NCBI GenBank assembly: GCA_947044405.1
Contig: CAMRHE010000068.1
Span: forward strand, 2,552,501-2,616,500
Direction: 5' to 3'
Source of the DNA: Leptodactylus fallax
Taxonomy: Eukaryota; Chordata; Amphibia; Anura; Leptodactylidae
DNA length: 64,000 nt
A program made the position numbers and the translations under genes. Below are positions 11,088 through 23,110 of the stretch, piece after piece. The notes below the pieces were generated by a model. That model saw nothing but the letters and a program-made list of their open reading frames with translations. It was not told where the DNA came from and did no database searches. Numbering within the stretch: the first letter of the stretch is position 1; every line of letters starts with the position of its first letter.

Positions 11088-12675
11088 CACATTTAGTCAG
11101 CCATCAATTGTGCAAGTTCTCCCACTTATAAAGATGAGGCCGGCCTGTAATTGTCATCATAGGTAGACCTCAACTATGAGAGACAAAATGAGAAAACAAA
11201 TCCAGAAAATCACATTGTCTGATTTTTAAAGAATTTATTTGCAAATTATGGTGGAAAATAAGTATTTGGTCAATACCAAAAGTTCATCTCAATACTTTGT
11301 TATATATCCTTTGTTGGCAATGACAGAGGTCAAACGTTTCCTGTAAGTCTTCACAAGGTTGGCACACACTGTTGCTGGTATGTTGGCCCATTCCTCCATG
11401 CAGATCTCCTCTAGAGCAGGGATGTTTTGGGGCTGTCGCTGGACAACACGGACTTTCATCTCCCTCCAAAGGTTTTCTATGGGGTTGAGATCTGGAGACT
11501 GGCTAGGCCACTCCAGGACCTTGAAATGCTTCTTACGAAGCCGCTCCTTCATTGCCCTGGCGGTGTGCTTGGGATCATTGTCATGCTGAAAGACCCAGCC
11601 ACGTTTCATCTTCAATGTCCTTGCTGATGGAAGGAGGTTTGCACTCAAAATCTCACCATACATGGCCCCATTCATTCTGTCATGTACACGGATCAGTCGT
11701 CCTGGTCCCTTTGCAGAGAAACAGCCCCAAAGCATGATGTTGCCCCCCCATGCTTCACAGTAGGTATGGTGTTCTTTGGATGCAACTCAGCATTCACTCT
11801 CCTCCAAACACCACGAGTTGTGTTTCTACCAAACAGTTCTACTTTGGTTTCATCTGACCATATGACATTCTCCCAATACTCTTCTGGAACATCCAAATGC
11901 TCTCTAGCAAACTTCAGACGGGCCCGGATATGTACTGGCTTAAGCAGGGGGACACGTCTGGCACTGCAGGATCTGAGTCCCTGGCGGCGTAGTGTGTTAC
12001 TGACGGTAGCCTTTGTTACGTTAGTCCCAGCTTTCTGCAGGTCAGTCACTAGGTCCCCCCCGTGTGGTTCTGGGATTTTTGCTCACAGTTCTTGTGATCA
12101 TTTTGACCCCACGGGGTGAGATCTTGCGTGGAACCCCTGATGGAGGGAGATTATCAGTGCGTCTTGTATGTCTTCCATTTTCTAATTATTGCTCCCACAG
12201 GTGATTTCTTCACACCAAGCTGCTTGCCTATTGCAGATTCAGTCTTCCCAGCCTGGTGCAGGGCTACCATTTTGTTTCTGGTCCTTCCACAGCTCTTTGG
12301 TCTTCACCATAGTGGAGTTTGGAGTGTGACTGTTTGAGGTTGTGGACAGGAGTCTTTTATACTGATAACAATGTCACACAGGAGCCATTACTACAGGTAA
12401 TGAGTGGAGGACAGAGGAGCCTCTTACAGAAGAAGTTACAGGTCTGTGAGAGACAGGAATCTTGCTTGTTTGTAGGTGACCAAATACTTATTTTCCACCA
12501 TAATTTGCAAATAAATTCTTGAAAAATCAGACAATGTGATTCTCTAGATATGTTTTCTCATTTTGTCTCTCATAGTTGAGGTCTACCTATGATGACAATT
12601 ACAGGCCGGCCTCATCTTTTTAAGTGGGAGAACTTGCACAATTGGTGGCTGACTAAATACTTTTTTTCCTCACTG
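11088..12675 (-). mobile_element. Tc1/mariner element 2, inserted in a minisatellite
   Basis: TA at 11086-11087 and 12676-12677 flank the element. The right end, 'actaaatactttttttcctc' then 'actg', is complete. The left end lacks about 14 terminal bases: it starts 'cacatttagtcagccatcaa' where the mirror of the right end would begin 'cagtgaggaaaaaaag'. The inverted repeats are about 190-200 bp (11088 to about 11275, and about 12478 to 12675). It belongs to a different Tc1 lineage from element 1 and carries its transposase on the minus strand. Confidence 0.9.
11289..12310 (-). pseudogene. Tc1 transposase pseudogene (element 2)
   Basis: Read on the minus strand, the start codon is at 12308-12310 (MVKTKEL). 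The N-terminal DNA-binding half is broken by frameshifts between about 12050 and 12300. The middle frame (11693-12049) contains ENVIWSDETKVELFG, the first catalytic aspartate. The frame shifts again near 11735, just after KHGG. The last frame (11289-11735) contains [11 protein letters not shown] and [11 protein letters not shown], the second aspartate and the final acidic residue, and ends ANKGYITKY. Catalytic residues survive but are spread over at least three frames, so no active enzyme is expected. About 340 codons overall, the usual length. Confidence 0.93.
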
Positions 12676-12812
12676 TACATCAGACTGCGCTTCCTGTACA
12701 TAGGTCTAGGCTGCCGGTACATAGGACTGTGCTGTCTGTACATAGGACCGGGCTGCCTGTGTTTAGGACTGGGTTTCCTGTACATAGGATTGTGCTGCCC
12801 ATACAGATGACT
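12676..12812. repeat. 21-bp minisatellite, right part
   Basis: Continuation of the array at 10791-11087 after the Tc1 insertion, with more diverged units ('cctgtacataggtctaggct', 'gtacataggactgtgctgtc'). It shows that the array existed before the transposon arrived. Confidence 0.85.
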
Positions 12813-13726
12813 ACACATGAGACATCCAAGACTAGACGTCTCAGCTCATGCTGTAAATTTTCCTGTCATCCCCCATTGCTGGGAATACTGCAGTTATATC
12901 CTATTATTTTTTCCCAGCATCGTTATTACTGATATTATCCCTATTATACCTGGCTCATGAGTACAATACTAGAATCATAGTGAAGACTAACACAAGAGAG
13001 TCTCGGTGAGACAGATGGGGATATAACATCATATGTTGGTCTACATTTTCTTGCTTCTCAGGGTGTGTAGAAAGCTGGGTGATCGCCATGCTGGTGTTGC
13101 AATAGCGCCATGTGTGGGCACAGATGTAGATGTAAGTCACAGATCCGGATTGTTCAGATTTAAGCCTGCAGTTACTTTGTGGCTCATGACACACAGACGC
13201 ATTGTTTATGGCGCCGGTCACATGGTCTTCCTTCTCGTTCTTGAATGATACATTTTATTCATATTTACTGGCTCTTAAAGTGACAGTGCACTAAGTAGAC
13301 AGTCATCTTGGAGATATGTGACAGTGACCGGGTATTTCCATCTGAGAAAGATGTTTCTTTATAAGAGAGATACAGAAAAACATTTCCCCATGACTGGTGA
13401 TTCACTGCCAGCAACATGAAAAAGGCCCTTATTCTCTAAACTGGAAGTGGAACTACAAGTACCAGCACTGTGCTAGCATGACAAATGTGACTATTCCTGA
13501 TACATCACGAGGATTCCTGAGATATCTGTAATATGGTATAAAAATGTAATTCTGTCAGATCCTGATGAGTATACAGAGATGAGCGGCGCTATATGAAAGC
13601 TGCTTATCTCTTCCTGCAGTCTGTCACAGATCACTTTTGTAGGAACAGAGGTGTCATCCAATAACTAACTGAAGTGCTCCTTCTTTTTCTTAAAAAAAAA
13701 AATAGGTTAATCAGCACCTGCAGTGT
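12813..13726. other. intronic sequence without gene
   Basis: No gene supported. One copy of the dispersed 'gaaagctgggtga' core occurs at 13070. An A-run lies just before the next array. Confidence 0.5.
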
Positions 13727-14930
13727 CTGTTATACAATACTGTGTCCCTGCTGCTGCAGAACCTCACAATACACACCTCAGCTACTATAGAACATCGTTA
13801 TACAATTCACAACTGATGCAGAACCTCATAATACACACCTCAGCTGCTGCAGAACATTATTATACACACCTCAGCTGCTGCAGAACATTATTATACACAC
13901 CTCAGCTGCTGCAGAACCTCATAATACACACCTCAGCTGCTGCAGAACATTATTATACACACATCAGCTGCTGCAGAGCCTCATAATACACACCTCAGCT
14001 GCCGCAGAACATTATTATACACTCCTCAGCTGCTGCAGAACCTCATAATACACACCTCAGCTACTGCAGAACATTATTATACACACCTCAGCTGCTGCAG
14101 AACATTATTATACACACCTCAGCTGCTGCAGAACATTATTATACACACCTCAGCTGCTGCAGAACATTATTATACACACCTCAGCTGCTGCAGAACCTCA
14201 TAATACACACCTCATCTGCTGCAGAACCTCATAATACGCACCTCATCTGCTGCAGAACCTCATAATACAGACCTCAGCTGCTGCAGAACCTCATAATACA
14301 GACCTCAGCTGCTGCAGAACATTATTATACACACCTCAGCTGCTGCAGAACATTATTATACACACCTCAGCTGCTGCAGAACCTCATAATACACACCTCA
14401 TCTGCTGCAGAACCTCATAATACGCACCTCATCTGCTGCAGAACCTCATAATACAGACCTCAGCTGCTGCAGAACCTCATAATACACACCTCAGCTGCTG
14501 CAGAACCTCATAATACACACCTCAGCTGCTGCAGAACCTCATAATACACACCTCAGCTGCTGCAGTACCTCATAATACACACCTCAGCTGCTGCAGAACC
14601 TCATAATACACACCTCAGCTGCTGCAGAACCTCATAATACACATCTCAGCTGCTGCAGAACCTCATAATACACATCTCAGCTGCTGCAGAACCTCATAAT
14701 ACACACCTCAGCTGCTGCAGAACCTCATAATACACACCTCAGCTGCTGCAGAACCTCATAATACACACCTCAGCTGCTGCAGTACCTCATAATACACACC
14801 TCAGCTGCTGCAGAACCTCATAATACACACCTCAGCTGCTGCAGAGCCGCATAATATATACCATAGTTGCTGCAGAACCTCATAATACACACCTCATCTG
14901 CTTTAGAGCCTCATAACACACATCTCTGAG
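13727..14930. repeat. 31-bp minisatellite, about 38 units
   Basis: The unit is 'cctcagctgctgcagaacct' followed by 'cataatacaca'. Two variants alternate in runs, one with 'aacctcataatac' and one with 'aacattattatac'. Each unit carries CAGCTG and CTGCAG palindromes. No coding potential. The array ends about 100 bases before the candidate untranslated exon at 15030. Confidence 0.93.
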
Positions 14931-15029
14931 CTCTGTCTTCTGTATATACATTATTCTTTTATGACTGTATGTTATTACTCTAGTTATTATTTTGCTTATT
15001 TCTTTTTCTCTTTTGTCTTTGTTTTGCAG

Positions 15030-15146
15030 GCTCTGATAACATTTCACTCTCGACCCTCCACACATTTGTGTCTCTACTAGCAGAAGGATGAAAGGATCTT
15101 GGGATCCTGCTGCTTTTTAACCACTTATCACAGAGCCCATATACAG
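15030..15146 (+). other. candidate non-coding (5' UTR) exon
   Basis: A 117-base segment bounded by a strong acceptor, a long pyrimidine tract 'ctcttttgtctttgttttgc' then AG at 15028-15029, and a consensus donor 'cag|gtaaga' at 15147. All three forward frames contain stops, so it is not coding. It includes one short upstream-type open frame starting ATGAAAGGATC. Position and strand would suit an untranslated DENND2B exon spliced to 39216. Both sites could be chance matches in a 39-kb stretch; no transcript evidence is available. Confidence 0.35.
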
Positions 15147-15590
15147 GTAAGATCCCATAGTGCTCATATAGCCCTAGCAGTCATATATTACTCTCCTATA
15201 ACCTCATCATGTCTCCTTTTATTTATCGGGATATCGATCGTGATTTATTCTGCAGTGATCTCTGTGTCGCTCTCTCATGTAATAGTGACCAATGACGTAG
15301 CCATAAAGGTTGCTATTACTGCCAGGCACTGGTGCTCAAGAGGGAAGGTTGATAAAAAGATTCATAAAAAATTAGGAGGTTCCAGCCACATCTCTAGTAA
15401 TGACCTCTGTATTGTGTCTATGGTCAGGCATCATTGCAGACCCTGTACAGTAGTAATCCTGGCAGGCAGGGAGGATTACTATAAGAACGTCCCTACTGGT
15501 AATGTGAGATTAGGTAAGTTCTCATAATACAGTTCCCTATGTTATGTGGAGTTTCCATTAGATGAAGCTTGGACAGTCCCTGGTAGAGGC
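15147..15590. other. intronic sequence without gene
   Basis: The longest open frame (15099-15527) starts inside the candidate exon and runs through its donor; it has no family motif. Nothing else is supported. Confidence 0.5.
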
Positions 15591-15885
15591 CTTGCTGTTG
15601 GACCTGGTTATCCTCAGGCCTCACTACTGGACCTGGTTATCCTCAGGCCTCACTACTGGACCTGGTTATCCTCAGGCCTCACTACTGGACCTGGTTATCC
15701 TCAGGCCTCACTACTGGACCTGGTTATCCTCAGGCCTCACTACTGGACCTGGTTATCCTCAGGCCTCACTACTGGACCTGGTTATCCTTAAGTCTCCCTA
15801 CTGGACCCTAGTTATCATCAAGTCTCCCTACTGGACCCTAGTTATCATCAAGTCTCCCTACTGGACCCTAGTTATCCTTAGGCCT
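15591..15885. repeat. 29-bp minisatellite, about 10 units
   Basis: The unit is 'cctggttatcctcaggcctc' then 'actactgga'. The last units are diverged ('gttatcatcaagtctcccta'). The overlapping open frames with 29-residue period are artefacts of the repeat. Confidence 0.9.
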
Positions 15886-16466
15886 CTCTGCTGGAGCCTG
15901 TGTTTCCTCTGGCTTTGATACTCCCCCTGTAATAGAACATTTTACCACCAATTTCTAGTGTGCATTGAAACTGATGGGTGTTTGTAAATTGCAGGGGATG
16001 TTGCTGGTCCCATAGATAGTTTCTCCTGAATCCCCTTCAGTCATTTCAGTATACCACAATAAGATATTTTACATGGGATGGTCTATCGGTTCTTTCACAC
16101 AGGCATATTTCATGCCCAGTAACCAGCACTGATTGTTGATAATAACATGTTGTTCGATGGTCATTTGGTATATTTAAGTGGAGCAGCGGTCGTCAGTATG
16201 GGGACATCCAATTGTTAATATTATCATTCCATCCCATAAAGCCTGCATTTATCAGCTGCCCATCCATCCCCTGTTTACATAGGACGGGGAAAGGCAACTC
16301 TTGTCACTTTAGCTGCTGTGAAAGTACAATCCCCAGCATGCAAACTTTTTCTGATGTTCTTGGAACTCCTATAGAAGTAAGTGGAGTTTGCTGGATGTTG
16401 TAGTTTCAGAGTATGTGAAGTGCTGAAGGTTGCTGACCCCTGACATAGGACAATATAAAAAGCCCA
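15886..16466. other. intronic sequence without gene
   Basis: No gene supported. Phrases near 16300-16440 about 'tgtagtttcagagtatgtg' look like old interspersed repeat. Nothing else recognised. Confidence 0.45.
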
Positions 16467-16780
16467 TAAAAGGGTTATCCTGTTTCTAATATTGATAGCC
16501 TATCCTTAGAATAGGTCATCAGTATTAGATCTGTGAGGGTCTAACAGCCAGGACCCCTGCAGATCTGCTGCCCTGAGACAGCACGGTTTTGGGTATTATT
16601 TACATGTTGGGTGTCTACTGTATCAAAACCTGCCGCTGCAGTTTGTGCAGCAAGCAAGCAGTGTGGCATGTAAACCGTACCAAGAGATGCACCCGGGGTG
16701 TCAGGACCCTCGCTCATCCAATATTGATGACCTATCTTAAGGATAGGTTATCAATATTAGAAACTGGATAACCCCTTTAA
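16467..16780. mobile_element. palindromic MITE, ~314 bp
   Basis: Ends are inverted: 'aaaagggttatcctgtttct' then 'aatattgatagcctatcc' on the left, and 'ggataggttatcaatattag' then 'aaactggataacccctttaa' on the right. This pattern is familiar from anuran genomes. A right-half fragment of the same family ('atattgatgacctatcctaa') occurs near 25966. Non-coding. Confidence 0.75.
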
Positions 16781-18264
16781 GGCTGTGTTCTGCGTCAGAA
16801 ATCTCTGTTACCGTTTCCATGATATTTGACATTCATAATGGCTAGGCTCACATTTGTGTTAAAAAAAAAAAAAAAAAAAAGCCCAAAAAATGACATGACG
16901 GAAATCCAACAGACCCCATTATAGATGAAGGGGTCTTATCAGGTGCCATTGGTGTCTGTCATGTGACGGATCCTGCACGGTTGTTGTTTTTGATTTTCTG
17001 TTCCTATAACTTGAGTGTAGATGTGGGAACAGCCTCAGCACTGCAGGCAGAACTATTTTTTCCCAACAAAATCACAAATGCCCTGGTGAACCTGGTTACC
17101 CGCAGTCACTAGGGTCTGTTGGTAGCATGGTGTCCAGTTCAGTTCTAGCTCTGTTGACCAATGCAGATGTGAACAAAGCCTTAAGGGATCCAGATGACTC
17201 TCAACACTACAATTCTAGAAGCAATTCTAGAAATCCTCTCCATACAGTCTGCTCATGTGTAGGCTTGGAATTCAAAGGTAGAACCTCAGTCTGGGCCCTT
17301 GGACCATGGCCCCGGCTATCAGGTCCCCTCCTGTAAGTGAAAGTTTTTGCTGGGAACCGTATGTAAATGAATATAGAAAGTTCTTTGTGTTGTAGTTCCT
17401 GCTGCTCTGCTATCACTGGATGTGCTGGATAATGCAGAGTGCTGGGGGTGGAGAGGAGGAGAGGGGTTGTACTTCTCCGCACACTGCTGCCTGACACTCT
17501 GCTCTTTGCTGGAGCTGTTGCTGCTGGGTGGGGGCTACAAACTTCACATAGGGGCCATTTCTAATGCTGTGACCATTGCCCTGGTCAACCGGGGAGGAGA
17601 GGTCCAGGCTGGTGTGGGAGGAGGTCACAGGAGACAGATGTGGGGCTCACACAGTCTCCCAGGGGTCTTGATCTGCTGAGATTACACAGGACTTGCCCAT
17701 AGGATAAGGATTTGTGTGGGAAATACAAAGCTGAGAATGGAGCGGAGCGGCTGGAGCTGCACCCTGGAGGTAAAGCATTACAACCCCCACTCTCCTCTTT
17801 GCTGAGTCTGGGAAGAGTTTTGTCTCTTTTGTCCCGTGGTGACTTTCTTTACTTTTTATTGTCTATTATGATATATATAAATAACTGTATGTTGTGACTG
17901 TGTCCAGAGGGGTCACATACCAAGTAGCAGATCATCATCGCTGTGCAATGCGCTGCAGAAAGGGTTAAGGGCTGAGCCGGTTACACATTAGCGGAGTGAT
18001 GTAATGCTGCACATTGTGGATCTATTCTGGAGATAACCCTATTAAGCAAGTACAGAATAGCCTTGGATTTGTGTAAATGGAAAGAGCAGCAACCGACCAC
18101 AGTGGACGGATTACTGGGGCCCATAAATTAAAAGTCCAGATTTTTCACACCGGTTCAGTCAGTGACATCATGGAGTTATTGTAGCACATCAGTATGAGAT
18201 TTAGTTACCTCCGGTTCTCTGACCACAACTCTGTGCTGAAATGAGATCCCCATAAAGTCTTAGT
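16781..18264. other. intronic sequence, GC-richer patch at 17.4-17.8 kb
   Basis: An A-run lies at about 16861-16880. Between 17430 and 17770 the sequence is GC-richer and ends in 'cctggag|gtaaag', a fair donor, which would allow an alternative first exon. No initiator, TATA or acceptor supports it. No gene is called. Confidence 0.4.
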
Positions 18265-19005
18265 ATACTTTATATACTTATACACACCGATACAATGTAT
18301 ACTTATACAGGAATTATAACACTGATACAATGTATACTTATACAGGAATTATCACACTGATACAATGTATACTTCTATAGGAATGATCATACTGATACAA
18401 TGTATACTTACACAGGAATTATCACACTGATACAATTTATACTTTATAGTCACACTGATGCAATGTATACTTCTATAGGAGTGATCATACTGATACAATG
18501 TTTAATTCACAGTCATAGTCACATTGATACAATGTATACCTTACAGTCACACTAATACAATGTAGACTTCTATAGGAATTATTACACTAATACTATGTAT
18601 ACCTTACAGTCACACTAATACAATGTATACTTATACAGGAATGATCAGACTGATACAATGTATACTTATACAGGGATTATCACACTGATATAATGTATAC
18701 TTATACAGGAATTATCACACTGATACAATGTATACTTCTATAGGAATGATCATACTGATACAATGTATACTTATACAGGAATAATCACACTGATATAATG
18801 TATACTTCTATAGGAATGATCAGACTGATACAATGTATACTTACACAGGAATTATCACACTGATACAATTTATACTTTATAGTCACACTGATACAATGTA
18901 TACCTTACAGTCACACTAATACAATGTATACTTATACAGGAATGATCAGACTGATACAATGTATACCTTACAGTCACACTGGTACAATGTATACTCCTAA
19001 TACAT
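18265..19005. repeat. ~35-bp minisatellite
   Basis: Units such as 'cactgatacaatgtatactt' then 'atacaggaattatca', with shorter variants lacking part of the unit ('accttacagtcacactaata'). About 20 units with length variation. AT-rich and non-coding. Confidence 0.88.
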
Positions 19006-21268
19006 ACACAGAATAGTAAAATGCTCTGATTCTATAAAGCGCTGAGCTCATTGTAATGTGTATGACACTTTTAGATTTACACCGGCAATTCTCATTACAG
19101 AAGTGGAATCGCTTGCACTAACTCGCCATCTGTATCCCCACTGGTATAGCGCCCACTGCATCATACAGTACCAGTATAGGGGATAACATTCACACTAAAT
19201 CTCACCCTCATGCTGCCACTAAAACCTGCAGCACCATCTGTCTTGTTGTGAAGCTTCTTGCCATGCAGACTGTCAGTTCATGCTGCGGGTTCATCCTTTG
19301 ACTTTCAATGCATTGGGTAAAAGCAGCAGAAGACCTGTGGTGATTCTCATAGGAATGCTGCTGCCAAACCTAAACCTTTATGAAGCATTTTGAGCTTTCA
19401 GAAAAACTCGTTGCTGGATTTCCATGTTGAAAATTCATTAGCTGAGTCGTCCTGTGTGAACGCGCCCTAACAATCCGTACTCATCTTACATATGACACTG
19501 CTTGGTGAAACTGGACCATATACATGCGATCTGCGTCACGTCTAATGTCTGTGACCCACGGTGGACCTGGTACCGCAGTCTTACACATGATCTGATATTG
19601 CGGTGTTGTCAGAGGTGTCTTTGCTTGTCCTTAATGGCGTTTAACATTTGGAGAGTTGTTAAAGTATTTGGTTGCAATTTGGAGAAATCTGTAATAATTT
19701 TTATTATATTGTATATATGTGAAGTATGCAGAACATGGACTGTGAGGCGTACAAAGAGTGCTAACATGGGGAGGGGGCCCTATTTTAGGGACCTGGAGCA
19801 ATTTCCTTCTCTGTTTTCCAGGATCCTGTTGACAGTCAGTTCCTGTGTGTTGTGCCGCTTTGTTTTGAAGGAGCTGGGACCTATAGAAACTTCCACATGT
19901 CCTACCGCTAACCATTTCACTGCTGGAATGTGTGTCCCTTGCAGCTCGCAGCTGTGAACTTCACCAGGGCCGACAGAGTTAACACATGACAAAGGAGAGA
20001 CTTGCAGAATAAAAGGACCAAGACCCAGTGATAAGAATCTGACTTAAGAAAGAAAGAAATGTCTGGTGTTCTCTGCTGCATCTGCTAATGATCCTGAGTC
20101 AGGAATTTCTGCCTGGGGCAGGAACTGTAAACAAACAAACTTAGAGGAGACATTTAAAGGGGACTTAAAGATGGCGGCGGCTGCTGGGCTATTGTCAGGA
20201 CAGGGGAGGGGGTTGCCATTGGAGGCTGCGTTTTTGGCTGCTTGTCAGTCAGTCCATTTTGGAGGAGCAGATTAGAGAGGGCCCGGGGTGCACACAGAGC
20301 GCCTTTTGTCTTCTTGGGACAATGACGCTGCCCGGGGATTGGCCGCCTTTGCTCTTGCTCTCCAGTTTCCGCTCGCTTCAGAGAAAGGCTGGTGAAAAAA
20401 ACACAAACACAAGAGCTGCAAGTTCATGGAGGGACACCAAAAATCAGATTATCCCCAGCAATGGCCGGATGGGAGCCTCCTCCCTATAGCATTACAGAAA
20501 TATCCATCAATGTCATAGTTATATGATCTCATAGCTATCTATCTATGCTGTGTATGGGACACATTGCTGGGCCTTGCTTTGCGTTATTATATATAGAGGT
20601 TCCACCTTACACTACATACAGAAGACAAGCAACTTATTTTGGTAGTAGAAGCTGCGCCATCTGATTCGCCCTGGTCATACAATGTGTGTCACACAGATCA
20701 GTATTGTACAGTGACATGTCCTGCAGGGATTCATCTTACAATAATATGCAATAATTCTATTCCTATATAATATTTCAGACGCCATATGTGTCTGGTATAA
20801 GCTGATGCTACAGGTCTTTCCCTCTGACCGATCCCATCTGTAATACTTATCTGATCAATCTTTGCCCTTTGACTTTCATCACTTATTCTGGGTACACTTA
20901 CAGAGCTCGGTAGGGAGGTTGTTCCCGCCATCTTCGAGAACTAAGCACAGATGTTCCAATCCGTCTGTCTCTTCATGTCGTCCCAGACATACTGGAGGAT
21001 GTTGAGATCGGGGCTATATCTGTGGGGGCCGGATCATCACTTCCAGGACTCCTCCTCCAAAGGGAAAAGGTCACACCAAATATTGATGGGATTTAGATTT
21101 TCCTTTTCTTCATAAACTTCATTTTGTTCATTGACAAAAATAAACTATTAACCCTTCTATTACTGTATTACTGAAAGCTGAAAACATTCTTACATTGCAG
21201 CATTTTTTCCACACCTGCCAAAAACTTTTGCACAGTTGTTTATATATATTATGCATGTATTTATAGTA
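19006..21268. other. intronic sequence without supported gene
   Basis: Contains a promoter-like patch described separately at 20167-20342. A splice-acceptor-like tract, 'ttccttctctgttttccag', ends at about 19820, but no donor follows. The several open frames show no protein family. Confidence 0.45.
20167..20342 (+). promoter_or_regulatory. weak candidate promoter patch (YY1-type and CCAAT-type motifs)
   Basis: The sequence 'aagatggcggcggc' at 20168-20181 matches the YY1 motif common just downstream of vertebrate transcription starts. A reverse CCAAT box, ATTGG, is at 20338-20342, inside 'cccggggattggccgcc'. The ATG in the first motif opens a 34-codon frame beginning MAAAAG. DENND2B in mammals has several promoters, so an internal promoter is conceivable. 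The order of motifs is not the usual one and no donor follows closely, so this is only a hint. Confidence 0.2.
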
Positions 21269-21283
21269 TGTGTGTGTGTGTGT

Positions 21284-21339
<56 letters not shown>

Positions 21340-21363
21340 ATAGATATATGTATGTGTATACAG

Positions 21364-21400
<37 letters not shown>

Positions 21401-21411
21401 ATATACTGTAC
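21269..21411. repeat. compound GT/AT/AC microsatellite
   Basis: Runs of GT, then about 45 bases of AT, then AC, then AT again and GT. Fully simple sequence; self-complementary over most of its length. Confidence 0.95.
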
Positions 21412-22289
21412 TTGTAGCACCACACTGTATTTACTTATCCATTTAACACTTTGCTTTCCCTTTCCTATATTCCTATACTCATTCCTTGGAAACATAAAGC
21501 GATGCAGTATATACTCAGTACATCTGCCCATCCAGTTAGGGTATATGGATATACCCTGACACAGAGATGGAAAGTGATTGTCCAGTGTCTGGCCGCCTTA
21601 CACCAGGCATTCATCTGAATTACTGGAGGGACCCACTGCAGCTTCAGGTAGAGCCTAGCACCGATCCCCGTCATCTCAAGGAGCTTATGGTAACTGCTTG
21701 GCCCTTGGGTACCCCCCTGATTTCTCCGTCCATCTCTAGTATTTCACATATCTTGTACATGCTGAAACTCCTCTTCCCTTCACTGGAAATTACATTGACC
21801 TTGACAACAGACACGTACCACGCCTGCCAGGATCCAAGCCAATGGCCGGGCATCATGCCAGATTACCTGTCTTCACCCAGAGGGTTAGCTCTTGTAGCTG
21901 AATGTTTCAATAACCCCTCAGGCATAATACTGGGATTTCAGGGGTCCATGAACCAGTTCTCTCTCCACGTCTATTACTTAACTTCTGGATTGTCCCTTGT
22001 GAGTGTTTCTCACTTTATATGTGATGGTCTCTGTGCATCTAAGGCTGCCGCATGCTTTATAGTTACCATATTAGTAGTAGTAGTTCAGTACTGACGCCAG
22101 TGGGGGGCAGTAGGTAACTTCAGCTCCTTCTGAGATCACCCAGGATAGAACTGCTGGGGCAGGAAGGTCTAATAAATGCTGGGTCTTACCACAACAGGGT
22201 GTAAAAGGGCTTCCCCCATTGCCCTATAACAAGGCTCTCAGAGGCTACTTTTGGGTAGTGTACCTCTTGGTAAGAGATCGGCGACTGCT
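21412..22289. other. intronic sequence without gene
   Basis: No protein family recognised in the longest open frame (21567-22094, 175 codons). It lacks splice sites in phase and repeats, and is treated as chance. Confidence 0.45.
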
Positions 22290-23110
22290 GGACAAGTCTC
22301 TACGACTCACTCAAAGACATTTTGTCCAGTTCACAGACTTTGAGAGGGGGCGCATCATTGGACTGAGAGAAGAAGGTTGCTTATTTCGGCGAATTGCTTG
22401 CCGTTCCGAGCTGTTAGGAGGTGTTGGGGCAGTGGTTACATAAGGACACACACGGTGAACAGACTCCGACAGCCCAGACAGACCACCAGGAGAGAGGGTT
22501 GTTTGATCTGCCGACAGGCACAAGCTGCTCCCACAGTCTCCTTGCCCACCATCCAGACACAGGGGGCGCCTTCATTACACCCCCTGTCTCTGCCTGGGCC
22601 ATTCATTTCCAGGTGCTTAGCAGAAGGAAATTCAGTGTCATGGTGCCCATTACTGTTTTGCCATTGACAGCTACTCACTGTCACCTTCTTTTGCAAAATC
22701 TGGACTGCTGCAGACTGGCACCGTATCGTCTTTAGCAATGAATCCAGTTTCTGTTTGGGATCAGATGACAGTCAGGTTGCAGTATGGAGGCCTCGTGGTG
22801 AGCACTCCAATCCTTCATTTCCTGTGGAGTGAGACACTGCCCCCTGCTGGTGTGATGATGTGAGGAGCCATCACATAGGACAGTCGGACACCACTTGTAG
22901 TGATAAGAGGGACAGTAAGGCCATCCTGCGGTCATATGTGTTGTCTCTTATGGCAGGGCAGATAACTGGCATTTCTCAGCAGGATAATGCTCGCCCGCAC
23001 ACAGTAAGGGTGTCCCAGGAATGTCTCCACCAGATTACAACACTTCCTGGTCCTGCTTAGTTGCCAGATTTATCGCCAATTTATGACACCAGCTGGGACA
23101 TGTAGTTCAC
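22290..23110 (+). pseudogene. decayed Tc1-like transposase, second lineage type
   Basis: Recognisable blocks in order: FTDFERGRIIGLREEG (helix-turn-helix start, near 22334), a middle block with DWHRIVFSNES near 22714-22748, and QQDNARPHT near 22978-23004, followed by a remnant of the final block ('LPDLSPI') near 23060. The first catalytic aspartate has become asparagine (SNES in place of the usual SDES) and the final block has lost its glutamate. Several frameshifts and stops separate the blocks. No terminal repeats were found. The family is a Tc1/IS630-like group that I associate especially with arthropod genomes as well as some vertebrates. An old, dead insertion. Confidence 0.8.

Noticed and set aside
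13727..14930. Regular 31-bp repeats resembling a CRISPR array
   Set aside because: Units are directly adjacent with no unique spacers, and the context is a vertebrate intron.
17430..17770. Alternative first exon ending at 'cctggag|gtaaag'
   Set aside because: Only a moderate donor and slightly raised GC; no initiator, TATA or conserved coding start.
21567..22094. 175-codon open frame as a gene
   Set aside because: No recognisable family, no in-phase splice context and no periodic constraint; length is within chance for 64 kb.
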